Part shown: positions 15,845 to 23,486 of the stretch, piece after piece
How the letters are laid out: each line of letters starts with the position of its first letter
How positions within the stretch are numbered: position 1 is the first letter of the stretch
Notes under the pieces: generated by a model
What the model saw: the letters and a program-made list of their open reading frames with translations, nothing else
Told to the model about the DNA's origin: nothing
Database searches by the model: none
Made by a program: the position numbers and the translations under genes
Assembly: GCA_964639205.1 (NCBI GenBank)
Contig: CAZXCG010000013.1
Coordinates: 1 to 40,454, forward strand
Direction of reading: 5' to 3'
Source: CAZXCG01 sp964639205
GTDB lineage: Bacteria; Bacillota; Clostridia; Oscillospirales; Acutalibacteraceae
Length of the DNA stretch: 40,454 nt

Positions 15845-16321
15845 TTATTTAACAAGCTCTATTACCTTGTCAAGCGTTTTAACGTCTCCCGTAAAGGTTT
15901 TAATTTCCTTGTAATCGGGAGTATTGCAAATTACAAGGGGAGAAATAATGTCGTACCCGTCGGCCTTGATGGCTTCCGGCTCAAACTCAATCAACAAATC
16001 TCCCTGCTTAACCTTTTGCCCGTTCTTAGCGTGCGTTTTGAAATGCTTTCCTTTAAGAGCGACGGTGTCAAGCCCTACGTGGATGAGAATGTCGGTTCCG
16101 TCGTCCGAATGAAGGCTTACGGCGTGACCCGTATCGAACATCATTTCAACCGTAGCGTCAACGGGAGCCACAACTCTGCCCACGGTCGGCTTGATTGCAA
16201 TGCCTTTGCCGAGTATCTCCTGACCGAAGGTGGGGTCGCTGACCTCGCTTATTGCAACCGCTTCGCCCTCTATGGGCGCTCCTATAACAATACCCTGTTT
16301 ACCTTTAAAAAAATTAAACAT
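15845..16321 (-). CDS. Glucose-type PTS EIIA protein (Crr-like)
   Basis: A free-standing EIIA of the glucose superfamily, 158 residues, that carries phosphate from HPr to the IIB domain. The active-site histidines are present: phospho-acceptor His81 in DILIHVGLDTVAL and supporting His66 in DTGHAVSL. GAPIEGEAVAISEVSDPTFG and the LLIEFEPEAIKADGYD stretch are typical. It is the first gene of the PTS unit with a near-consensus promoter and probably serves the NagE-like IICB, which has no IIA domain. Confidence 0.95.
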   Translation of the reverse strand: MFNFFKGKQGIVIGAPIEGEAVAISEVSDPTFGQEILGKGIAIKPTVGRVVAPVDATVEMMFDTGHAVSLHSDDGTDILIHVGLDTVALKGKHFKTHAKNGQKVKQGDLLIEFEPEAIKADGYDIISPLVICNTPDYKEIKTFTGDVKTLDKVIELVK

Positions 16322-16384
16322 ACCGTTTCACATCCTTAGCTGTATTTTTCTGCCGATTAAATCTGTTTTCCTGTTATATTATTT

Positions 16385-16413
16385 ATCATAGCAACCTTTT
16401 AGTGTAATGTCAA
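16385..16413 (-). promoter_or_regulatory. Strong SigA promoter for EIIA-ptsI-ptsH
   Basis: Minus-strand TTGACA (16408-16413), 17-base spacer, TATGAT (16385-16390), one mismatch from consensus overall. The leader is about 60 bases with AAGGATG before the EIIA start. I see no RAT-type antiterminator. The DNA further upstream (16420-16479) is A/T-rich without a hairpin after the flippase gene. Confidence 0.88.
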
Positions 16414-16479
16414 GTATTTTTTTGAATTTGAAAAATTAATTTTTATTTATTTTATATGCTTTTTTGAAGGATTTATGAA

Positions 16480-17952
16480 TTATTTGTTATCAAAAACAGA
16501 AATATTCACCGCGCCGTAAAGCACGGCGAAAATAAGGCACCTCGCGGCCGCCGTGCAGCGGGCGTCCGGCGTTTCAAGCGGCTTGAGGAACAGGCAAATG
16601 CAAACCGCCGCGAGCAGCGGGAGCGCAATCTGCCTGAGCAAATTTATACGCAGCCGGGTAACTCTTATAAGCCGAGCCAAGCTCAAAGACGAATTTAAAA
16701 CGGCGCTTGCGTAGATAACGGTAATTATGCCCCGAACGCCGAGAAGCGGCGTAAGCGTAAGAGTAAGGGCGACCCTCATAACGGAATCCGCAATATTGTA
16801 AGCGAGGTAGCGCAGCTGCTCGCCCAGCCCCTTTAACATTCCGTCTACCACGCGGTCCGTATATATAAGCGGAATAACCGGCGAAAGCAGCACGGCAAGC
16901 CGCCCTATGCCCGCGCTTTTGAAAATCAGCGGCGCAATAAGACCGCCGAAAAAATAAAAAAATACCGCCGTACCTATTGAAAAAGCGAACGTAACTCCAA
17001 GCACGCGCTCCGCCATATGGCGTATGCCGTTTACTCTTCGGTTAATTCCGGCGTCGCTCATTTCGGGAATCATAAGCGTTGTAAAGCAGTACAGAAAAAC
17101 GTCGGGGAAGGTAATCAGCGGCATTGCAAGACCGGCAAGCTCCCCGTAGCGGGCAAGCGAGGTTTCCCGGTCGGCTCCGTATTTTGAAAGTCCCGGCGGA
17201 ATCAGCACGTTTTCCGCAAGACTGAGACCGGAGCGCAGGCACGACGAGGCGGCTACGGGCAGCGCTATTTTGCGGAATCGGCGCATAAAGCCCCCGTATT
17301 TTTCAGCCCCCGCATTTAGCCTGCGCGCGTCATGCAGGTACAACGCGGCGGAATATCCGCAGGAAATAACCTCGCCCGCGGCGGCGCCCGCCGCAAGAGC
17401 GCAGCAGCCGTATTCCCCGCCGGGCAAAAGAAGTCTGTCGGTAAGCAGAACGAACACCGCAATCTCCGCCGCCTGCTCGATAAGCTGCCCGCCCGCCGAA
17501 AAAAACGCCTTGCGCCGTGCAAAAAAATATCCTCTCAAACAGGCGGAAAGCGCCATAAACGGCAGACCGAAAGCTAAGATCCTCAGCGGCGCAGCACAGC
17601 GCGCGTCCTTGAGAATATATTCCGATATGCTCTGCGCGCCGAAATACAAAAGCGCCGCTGCCGCCGCAGAAAAAACGGCGCACAGCGCAAGGCAGCGCCT
17701 GAGCGCGTAAACGGCGCGCGGCGGGGCGTTTACGGCAAAGCCGTCGGAAACAAGTCTTGTGGACGCAAGATTAAACGCGGCGGTAACCGCAGAGGAGCAA
17801 AAGGCGAAGACCGTCATAACAAGAGAGTACAGCCCCATTCCCGCCGCGCCTGTTTTCCCGGCCGCGTAAGCCCTGAACAAAAGCCCTGCGCCGCGAGTAA
17901 TAAACGCGGAAGCGGTAAGCGCGGCCGCGTTGTGAATAAACTGCTTTTTCAT
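16480..17952 (-). CDS. SpoVB-like MOP-superfamily lipid flippase
   Basis: A 490-residue polytopic protein with about 13-14 membrane segments, of the SpoVB/MurJ/polysaccharide-exporter (MOP) superfamily. The start (FIHNAAALTASAFITRGAGLLFRAYAAGKTGAAGMGLYSL) and the central SGLSLAENVLIPPGL and FPDVFLYCFTTLMIPEMSDA stretches are SpoVB-like. In B. subtilis SpoVB is needed for spore cortex synthesis. The protein could also export exopolysaccharide units. ATG at 17952 has AAGGGGG upstream. Codons are notably GCG/GCC-rich. It stands alone; no clear promoter was found in front of it. Confidence 0.85.
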   Translation of the reverse strand: MKKQFIHNAAALTASAFITRGAGLLFRAYAAGKTGAAGMGLYSLVMTVFAFCSSAVTAAFNLASTRLVSDGFAVNAPPRAVYALRRCLALCAVFSAAAAALLYFGAQSISEYILKDARCAAPLRILAFGLPFMALSACLRGYFFARRKAFFSAGGQLIEQAAEIAVFVLLTDRLLLPGGEYGCCALAAGAAAGEVISCGYSAALYLHDARRLNAGAEKYGGFMRRFRKIALPVAASSCLRSGLSLAENVLIPPGLSKYGADRETSLARYGELAGLAMPLITFPDVFLYCFTTLMIPEMSDAGINRRVNGIRHMAERVLGVTFAFSIGTAVFFYFFGGLIAPLIFKSAGIGRLAVLLSPVIPLIYTDRVVDGMLKGLGEQLRYLAYNIADSVMRVALTLTLTPLLGVRGIITVIYASAVLNSSLSLARLIRVTRLRINLLRQIALPLLAAVCICLFLKPLETPDARCTAAARCLIFAVLYGAVNISVFDNK

Positions 17953-18060
17953 TTTTAAGCCCCCTTAAAACATCCGGCGGCAAACACGCCGAAGGTCTGC
18001 GCCGATTAAGCCGAACAAAGGTCTTGCGGTCATCTGCTTTTAATTATGTATGCTTTATAA

Positions 18061-18090
18061 CGGCGGGGCAAAGCCCCTTATTGAAAGCCG
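18061..18090 (-). repeat. Fragment of the multi-hairpin repeat (copy D)
   Basis: Read on the minus strand it contains TTTCAATAAGGGGCTTTGCC followed by CC, the first hairpin block of the repeat at 4349. The remaining blocks are absent. The surrounding 17953-18284 otherwise holds only the promoter of the next gene. Confidence 0.6.
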
Positions 18091-18189
18091 AGGCTTGCGG
18101 CGAAAACAAAATCCGCTCCCTTTTTAAGTCCCTGAAACGCCGCGGGCGCGCGGCGGGGACGGCGGCGGGTGCAAAATACGAAGAAACTC

Positions 18190-18218
18190 TTGCATTCGCT
18201 CGATAAAGAAAGTATAAT
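18190..18218 (+). promoter_or_regulatory. SigA-type promoter for the small membrane-protein gene
   Basis: TTGCAT (18190-18195), 17-base spacer, TATAAT (18213-18218), about 65 bases before the start at 18285. Confidence 0.75.
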
Positions 18219-18284
18219 GCTGTTAAGAGAATATCCGCCGCAAAGGCAAAAAGGTTTTCAAACGCTTTTAAGGAGCATCGGTTT

Positions 18285-18599
18285 ATGATTTTTGCAATAA
18301 TTGCCTCGATTTTCTGCTTTTTGGCAGCCGTTATGATGTTTATGCCCTTTTTCAAAAAAGCGGCGCTGCTGCGCCCTTTCGCCGTTTATCTGATTTTTCA
18401 GGGAGCGTGGATTCTTTTAAGCTACGCTCTGCTCAGCCTCAATCCCAACAACGCGCTGGTTTTCCCGATAAATTATACGGCGACGGTGCTGTTGACCGCG
18501 TATTTCATTTTTGTAATGATAAAAACAAGGCTTAAAGCCCGCTCAAAAAGAAAGCGCGCGCCCGACAGGGCAAATACCCCGCCGAAAGACGGTAATTAA
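18285..18599 (+). CDS. Small three-segment membrane protein of unknown function
   Basis: I do not recognise this 104-residue protein. It has three hydrophobic segments (about 2-23, 30-50 and 60-80) followed by a strongly basic tail (KTRLKARSKRKRAPDR), which should place the C-terminus in the cytoplasm. A consensus promoter and an AAGGAG site 9 bases before the ATG, plus a terminator directly after, support a real single-gene unit. It converges with asnB. The complementary frame (18044-18355) is a shadow. Confidence 0.75.
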   Translation: MIFAIIASIFCFLAAVMMFMPFFKKAALLRPFAVYLIFQGAWILLSYALLSLNPNNALVFPINYTATVLLTAYFIFVMIKTRLKARSKRKRAPDRANTPPKDGN

Positions 18600-18633
18600 C
18601 ATACGGTTGTTTTTGACCGCGTTCGGAATTAAA

Positions 18634-18671
18634 GCACGGCTCCCGGCATATTGCCGGAAGCCGTGTTTTTT
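18634..18671 (+). terminator. Terminator between the small membrane protein and asnB
   Basis: GCACGGCT (18634-18641) and CCCGGC pair with GCCGG and AGCCGTG around ATATT, followed by six T on the plus strand. On the minus strand the same hairpin is followed by TTTAATT, so it probably also ends asnB transcription. Confidence 0.85.
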
Positions 18672-18729
18672 ACTCTGCCCTTTTCTGCCGGATTCGGCTT
18701 CAACCTCGGGCAAGGCGCTTCAAGCGGGC

Positions 18730-20559
18730 TTAAAGCCGAACCCGGTATTCCCTCATCCAGCAATCGAGCTGAAGCAGAAACGCCAGTATCTGCGGGGTTT
18801 TCATCAGCTGACCGTACCATGGCGAGGCTATGGAATCCGGGTTTTCGACAAGCCTCTGTATTGCGTCCCTGTCTACAAACTCGCAAACCGGGGAATTTCC
18901 GTCAAGCATTTTAAGCGCTCTGCCGCTCACCGTTTTGAAATACAGCGGGTTATGCGTTTTGGGGTAAGGGCTTTTTTTGCGCCGGCAGATTTCCGGCGGG
19001 AGAATATCTTCAAACGCCTTGCGCACAATTCCCTTTTCTCTTCCGTTATACGCTTTAAGGTTCCACGGCATATTGTAAGCGTAATCCACAATGCGGTAAT
19101 CGCAAAACGGAACTCTTACCTCCAGCCCGCTGTACATAGAGCAGCGATCCTTGCGGTCCAGCAGACATTGCATAAACCAGTAAAAATTCAGGTTAAACAT
19201 TTCCCGCATACGCGCTTCCAGCGGCGAGTCTCCGCCGAGCTTATCCGTGGAGCGGACCGTATCGCGGTAGCACGCCGCCGCGTATTCTTCTCCTCTCGGC
19301 AGCACACCGCGCTTGAGAATGCCGCGCCTTACCTGCCGGTCTCCCGACCAGGGGAAACGGTCTTCAAAAAGTATATCTTTGTTGTGGTACCACGGGTAAC
19401 CGCCGAAAAGCTCGTCGGCGCATTCTCCCGAAAGAGCCGTCTTGCAGCGCTTTTTAACTTCACGGCAGAAAAGCAGCAGCGAAGAGTCAATATCCGCCAT
19501 CGCCGGCAGGTCTCTGGCGCGGGTGCTGTCGGCTATGGCGTCGGCAACCGCCGAATTATCAAGAATTATCTCGGTATGCTCGCTGTCCGCGTCGGCGCTC
19601 ATAAGCGATATATATTCAAAATCCGCGTTAGGCTGAAAAAGACTGCGTTCAAAATACCTGCGGTTGTCAACATATTCAACCGAAAAAGTCGGAATCCGCC
19701 CCAGGGCGTTTTCTTTATAATACATTGACGCGACCTTTGTTATTATGCTGCTGTCCAGCCCTCCGGAAAGAAAGCAGCACAGCGGAACGTCGCTTACAAG
19801 CTGGCGGCGGACGGAATCCTCAATCAAAAAGCGGACATGCTCTGCGGTTTGCTCCGCGTCCTCGGTATGCTCGGCGGCTTTAAGCGAGTAATAGCGGCGG
19901 CGCTTCAGTCTGCCCGAGCGGTAGGTTGCATATTCGCCGGGGCAAAGCTCCTCTATATCGGCAAAAGGGGTTTTCCCGCAGGAGCGCGCCGGAGCCAAAA
20001 AGAAAATCTCGTACAAGCCCTCCTCGTTTACCCTCGGTTCAACCGCTCCGCTTGCAAGTATCGCCTTTATTTCGGACGCAAAAATCAGCCGGCTCACGCC
20101 CAAGTGGAAGAATAGCGGCTTTACTCCTATTCTGTCGCGGCACAAAAACAGGGAATTTTCGTTCTTTTTATACACGCCGAAAGAAAAAATGCCGTTAAAT
20201 TTTTCGGCGCAGTCCTCGCCCCACTCGATATACGAGTTCAGCACAACCTCCGTGTCGCTGCGTCCCGCGAATTTATAGCCCAGCGCCTGTAACTCGCTTC
20301 TCAGCTCGGCGGTGTTGTAAAGCTCGCCGTTGTACACAAGCACATATTCCTCGCCGCCCGCCGTGCGGCGCATCGGCTGTTTGCCGTTTTCCCGGTCTAT
20401 AATTGTAAGCCGCCTGTGCAGCAAAGCCGCACTCCTGTCGATATATTCGCCTTTTTCGTCCGGTCCGCGGCGGTTAAGAGTCTCCGCCATACCGTAAAGA
20501 ATCTCCCGTTTGGTGCGCAAATCAACTTCACTGTCGAGCCATCCGACTATTCCGCACAT
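18730..20559 (-). CDS. asnB: Asparagine synthase (glutamine-hydrolysing)
   Basis: Makes asparagine from aspartate, glutamine and ATP. The 609-residue product starts at ATG 20559 so that Cys2 (MCGIVGW) is the N-terminal nucleophile of the class II glutaminase domain; GGAGGGAG lies just upstream. Glutaminase motifs: RRGPDEKGEY, HRRLTIID, VYNGELYN, GRSDTEVV. The synthetase domain carries the PP-loop CFLSGGLDSSII and SGECADELFGGYPWY. A longer in-frame reading to 20817 would bury Cys2 and is rejected. The start overlaps the ylbJ-like gene by 13 bases, so it is likely coupled to a sporulation-type membrane gene. Some AsnB homologues modify peptidoglycan; that role cannot be excluded. Confidence 0.94.
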   Translation of the reverse strand: MCGIVGWLDSEVDLRTKREILYGMAETLNRRGPDEKGEYIDRSAALLHRRLTIIDRENGKQPMRRTAGGEEYVLVYNGELYNTAELRSELQALGYKFAGRSDTEVVLNSYIEWGEDCAEKFNGIFSFGVYKKNENSLFLCRDRIGVKPLFFHLGVSRLIFASEIKAILASGAVEPRVNEEGLYEIFFLAPARSCGKTPFADIEELCPGEYATYRSGRLKRRRYYSLKAAEHTEDAEQTAEHVRFLIEDSVRRQLVSDVPLCCFLSGGLDSSIITKVASMYYKENALGRIPTFSVEYVDNRRYFERSLFQPNADFEYISLMSADADSEHTEIILDNSAVADAIADSTRARDLPAMADIDSSLLLFCREVKKRCKTALSGECADELFGGYPWYHNKDILFEDRFPWSGDRQVRRGILKRGVLPRGEEYAAACYRDTVRSTDKLGGDSPLEARMREMFNLNFYWFMQCLLDRKDRCSMYSGLEVRVPFCDYRIVDYAYNMPWNLKAYNGREKGIVRKAFEDILPPEICRRKKSPYPKTHNPLYFKTVSGRALKMLDGNSPVCEFVDRDAIQRLVENPDSIASPWYGQLMKTPQILAFLLQLDCWMREYRVRL

Positions 20560-21629
20560 AGCTTCTCCCTCCGTAATGTAAGAATAAACAGCGCCGACGT
20601 CAGCACAAGAGCCGCAGAGCCGACCGCGGTTGCGGCGGAGGCTGCGGCGGGCGGGCGGCTCAGGGCGGCAAAGACCTCGCGGGTACCGCCAAGCGCGGGC
20701 GCGCACAAAAACGCAAACAGCGCGGTTATCGCCCCCTGAACGAGACGCAGTAAAAGAAATTTCAGCTTTGAAATACGTATTCCCGATAAAATTGAAAAAA
20801 TTTGAAAATGAACGCAAAGTCCCCCGAAGCCGACCGCAAAGCCGAGCACGGGCAGGGGAGCGGATCCTGCAAGCAGCTTGCAGGCGGAGGTGACCTCGCA
20901 GAGCGCCGTAAGCGCCGTTGACAAAATCTCCGGCGTCCGTCCTTCGGCAGCCGCGTCAATAATCCCGAGCAAACCCGAAAAAGCCGCCACCGCCGCGCTT
21001 GCCGAAAGACACGTCAGCGCGCCCGAATTTACGGCCGAAACCAGCGCCTGCCCAAGCCCGCTCCGGGCGCAGCCGCGCGGAGGTAAATCTTTTGTTCCGC
21101 TTTTCCGCAGGGTAAGCCCCGCAGCAGCCGCAAGTATAAGCACCGACGCCGCCTGCGACGCAAACAGAGCCGCGCCCGCCGCCTTGCTTTGCAGCAGCGC
21201 TTCGCCCACAAAGCTTATCAGAAATCCGGGTCCCGCGCACACGCAAACATACGAAAGGCTCTCCGCTTCCTTCCGTGAAACGCCCCGCTGTGCAAGCGCG
21301 GATACTATCATTCTTGCCCCCACGGGGTATCCCCCAACAAGCGAAAGCAGAATTATCCACAACCCGCATTTTGAAACCCCAAATAATGTTTCCGCCGCGC
21401 GCTCGAGGATTTTTCCGCCTGCGTTCAGCGCGCCCGCCCTTACGGCGAAATCGGCGATAACAGCAATAAAAAACATCGACGGTATAAGCTGACCGAGCGC
21501 AAGCTCGATCCCCTGCGAAATTCCCCGGGCGCACCCGCGCGAAAATACTGCCGCAGCCGCGCACAGCAGCGCGCAAACCGACAGGGCAAAAAAGCTCCCG
21601 CCTCTTTTTATAAAATTCCGGATTTTCAC
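20547..21629 (-). CDS. ylbJ: YlbJ-like sporulation integral membrane protein
   Basis: A polytopic protein of 360 residues with about eight membrane segments resembling YlbJ, a SigE-controlled membrane protein needed for spore cortex formation in Bacillus. Characteristic stretches: GQLIPSMFFIAVIADF, SLVGGYPVGARMI, YVCVCAGPGFLISFVG and GFAVGFGGLCVHFQIFSI, the 'Gate'-type repeats. I chose the GTG at 21629 (MKIRNFIKRGG) because a basic N-terminus then precedes the first segment and GGTGAT lies 4 bases upstream; the ATG at 21665 has no ribosome-binding site. It is divergent from yqfC-yqfD and overlaps asnB. Confidence 0.82.
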   Translation of the reverse strand: MKIRNFIKRGGSFFALSVCALLCAAAAVFSRGCARGISQGIELALGQLIPSMFFIAVIADFAVRAGALNAGGKILERAAETLFGVSKCGLWIILLSLVGGYPVGARMIVSALAQRGVSRKEAESLSYVCVCAGPGFLISFVGEALLQSKAAGAALFASQAASVLILAAAAGLTLRKSGTKDLPPRGCARSGLGQALVSAVNSGALTCLSASAAVAAFSGLLGIIDAAAEGRTPEILSTALTALCEVTSACKLLAGSAPLPVLGFAVGFGGLCVHFQIFSILSGIRISKLKFLLLRLVQGAITALFAFLCAPALGGTREVFAALSRPPAAASAATAVGSAALVLTSALFILTLRREKLCAE

Positions 21630-21641
21630 TCCTATCACCAA

Positions 21642-21670
21642 TAATATATATGAAAAAATCCACATATTAT
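21642..21670 (+). promoter_or_regulatory. SigE-like promoter for yqfC-yqfD
   Basis: TAATATA (21642-21648) and CATATTAT (21663-21670) are 14 bases apart, close to the SigE pattern KMATATT-14/15-CATACANT. If correct, transcription begins near 21677, downstream of the ATG at 21669, which forces yqfC to start at the TTG at 21702. Confidence 0.5.
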
Positions 21671-21701
21671 GAATCAGTACAAAAAGAAAGGGTGCACAGC
21701 T

Positions 21702-21911
21702 TTGAGTCTGCCGAACATTGAGCTTTGCGGCAACCGCAGCGCTTGCGTTGACGGGTGCCGCGGAATTTTGGAATACAGTGAAAATACGGTAAGAATAAAC
21801 GCGGGGGCTATGGTTTTAAGCTTCGGCGGACGCGAACTGCGCATTAAATTTCTGGGCGGCAGCACAATTGAGATAGCGGGCTTTATTTCTTCTTTGGAAA
21901 TTACATCTTAG
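21702..21911 (+). CDS. yqfC: YabP/YqfC family sporulation protein
   Basis: A 69-residue member of the YabP/YqfC family; YqfC is a SigE-dependent mother-cell sporulation protein of unclear biochemical role. Nearly the whole protein is the family core: LPNIELCGNRSACVDGCRGILEYSENTVRIN and the closing GRELRIKFLGGSTIEIAG pattern ending in SLEI. The TTG at 21702 is supported by GGGTG upstream and by the SigE-like promoter; an in-frame ATG at 21669 would add 11 residues but has no ribosome-binding site. The next gene is yqfD, the standard pair. Confidence 0.85.
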   Translation: MSLPNIELCGNRSACVDGCRGILEYSENTVRINAGAMVLSFGGRELRIKFLGGSTIEIAGFISSLEITS

Positions 21912-21922
21912 GAGGGGTCGAT

Positions 21923-23134
21923 TTGTTGTTAAAGCTGTGGAGGCTTCTGCTCGGCTACGTTGAATTTGAAATTACAGGCAAATTCCCCGAGCGGTTTTTA
22001 AATCTTGCATATTCAAGCGGCATAAATATATGGGGGCAGCTTCCCGAAAGCGGGAAAATAACGGCGCGCATGCCCCTGCGCAGCTACAAAAGGATACGTC
22101 CGGTCGCCAAAAAGGCGGGGGTAAGGCTTAAAATACGTTCAAAGCGCGGTCTGCCGATTTTCCTGCGCCGGCACAGCGACCGCTCGGGGTTGGCGGTGGG
22201 GCTTGCTTTGCTGCTTGTTTTGCTCGGCGTTTTAAACGATTTTGTTTGGGTGATAAATATTCAGACCTCGCCTTCAATCGACTGCGCCCGCCTTAAAAGC
22301 GCATTAAAAGAAAACGGGGTCACGGTCGGGGCATATAAAAAAAGCATAGACGTGCTGTCCGTCGAGCGCAGGCTTATGCGGGAGGTCGGGCAGCTTTCGT
22401 GGGCGGCGGTCAATATTGTGGGAACAACGGCAAGCATAGAAATCAAATCAAAGGAAGAAGCCCCCGACACAAGCGCCGTTAACCTCCCCTGTAACATAAA
22501 GGCGGCAAGGGACGGGGTGATATTAAAGCTTGACGTTCAAAACGGACGGAGCTTAACTTCTGCGGGGAGCGGCGTTACTCAGGGTCAGCTTTTGGTAAGC
22601 GGAGTACTGGAAAGCTCCTCCGGCAGCAGCTCTCTTGTCCGCGCGAGCGCGCAAATTACGGCGCGCACAAGCCGAACCGAAAAATTTTTCGCGCCGGCTG
22701 AACGCGTTACAACCGCGCCCACGGGCAGGGCTTATTTCCGCTGCAGGCTTAACCTGCTTTGGCTGTCAACCCCCAACACGCCCGCTCTGCTGCCCGACTC
22801 AACCTACTGCCGAAGCGCCCGCGAATACCGCGCGCAGGTAAACGGCGCTCTGCTGCCCGCAGGCTTTACCGTTGAGGAAAATATCGAATATCTTCCGCAG
22901 GAATTCACCTTTTCGCAGGCAAGGCAAAGGGAAAACGCATATAAAAAAACAGCTCTTTACGAGGCGTTTTATCTGCCGGACGCGGAGGTCGAAGCCCGCG
23001 ATATTTCGGAAAATCAAAGCAGCGGCGGCTTTACTTTGACGGTAAAATACACCTGTATAGAAGACATCGCCGAGCCCTCGCCCATTTATATTTGCGCTTC
23101 TTCCGGGGACTTACTCTCCGAAAGCGCTCCTTAA
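21923..23134 (+). CDS. yqfD: Sporulation protein YqfD
   Basis: A 403-residue YqfD-family membrane protein acting in the mother cell during sporulation. The N-terminal GYVEFEITGKFPERFLNL and GIxIW motifs, one membrane segment (about 89-112), and an external beta-rich region with VNIVGTTASIEIKSKEEAP and VILKLDVQNG...GVTQGQLLVSGVLE are family features. The TTG start at 21923 sits behind TAGGAGGGG, 11 bases after the yqfC stop, so both are co-transcribed. phoH, often next in Bacilli, is not present; a terminator follows. Confidence 0.93.
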   Translation: MLLKLWRLLLGYVEFEITGKFPERFLNLAYSSGINIWGQLPESGKITARMPLRSYKRIRPVAKKAGVRLKIRSKRGLPIFLRRHSDRSGLAVGLALLLVLLGVLNDFVWVINIQTSPSIDCARLKSALKENGVTVGAYKKSIDVLSVERRLMREVGQLSWAAVNIVGTTASIEIKSKEEAPDTSAVNLPCNIKAARDGVILKLDVQNGRSLTSAGSGVTQGQLLVSGVLESSSGSSSLVRASAQITARTSRTEKFFAPAERVTTAPTGRAYFRCRLNLLWLSTPNTPALLPDSTYCRSAREYRAQVNGALLPAGFTVEENIEYLPQEFTFSQARQRENAYKKTALYEAFYLPDAEVEARDISENQSSGGFTLTVKYTCIEDIAEPSPIYICASSGDLLSESAP

Positions 23135-23160
23135 AGCTCAACTCCCCGGAATAAAAATTA

Positions 23161-23193
23161 ACGGCGTCCGCTTTAACCGGCGGACGCCGTTTG
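23161..23193 (+). terminator. Terminator after yqfD
   Basis: ACGGCGTCCGC (23161-23171) pairs perfectly with GCGGACGCCGT (23180-23190), an 11-bp stem, followed by TTT. Confidence 0.8.
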
Positions 23194-23204
23194 CATCATG
23201 GTTT

Positions 23205-23482
23205 ATTTTAATAAGGGCTTTGCCCCGTCATTCAATAAGGCGCTTTGCCCCGTCATTCATCGCGGCAAAGGGCAGCGTTAGCTGCCTGAGAAATCGGCGG
23301 GGATTATATTCCCCCNNNNNNNNNNNNNNNNNNNNNNNNNNNNNNNNNNNNNNNNNNNNNNNNNNNNNNNNNNNNNNNNNNNNNNNNNNNNNNNNNNNNN
23401 NNNNNNNNNNNNNNNCGCGGCAAAGGGCAGCGTTAGCTGCCTGAGAAATCGGCGGGGATTATATTCCCCCCCCGGTTCCGAG
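23205..23482 (+). repeat. Multi-hairpin intergenic repeat, copy B, broken by an assembly gap
   Basis: Contains the blocks of copy A with the first hairpin unit (AATAAGG..GCTTTGCCCCGTCATTC) tandemly doubled, then GGCAGCGTTAGCTGCC, GGGGATTATATTCCCC and CGGTTCCGAG. A 100-N gap (23316-23415) interrupts it. The 55 bases before the gap (23261-23315) are identical to the 55 after it (23416-23470). Overlaying them gives one continuous element. It lies between convergent genes. Confidence 0.8.
23316..23415. other. Assembly gap (100 N) inside repeat copy B
   Basis: Exactly 100 N of nominal length. Identical 55-base flanks suggest an unmerged contig overlap rather than missing unique sequence. Confidence 0.95.
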
Positions 23483-23486
23483 TAAG

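Noticed and set aside
18044..18355. 103-residue ORF on the minus strand
   Set aside because: It is antisense to the small membrane-protein gene and its promoter, is rich in Ala/Arg from repeat copy D, and has no ribosome-binding site.
18607..19728. 373-residue plus-strand ORF opposite asnB
   Set aside because: Basic, Arg/Phe/Val-rich composition typical of an antisense frame; asnB on the other strand has full catalytic motifs.
20560..20817. 86-residue N-terminal extension of asnB
   Set aside because: The glutaminase nucleophile Cys must be residue 2, and a good ribosome-binding site precedes the internal ATG.
23205..23482. CRISPR array
   Set aside because: The doubled units are the tandem hairpin block and an assembly duplication, with no spacers or cas genes.
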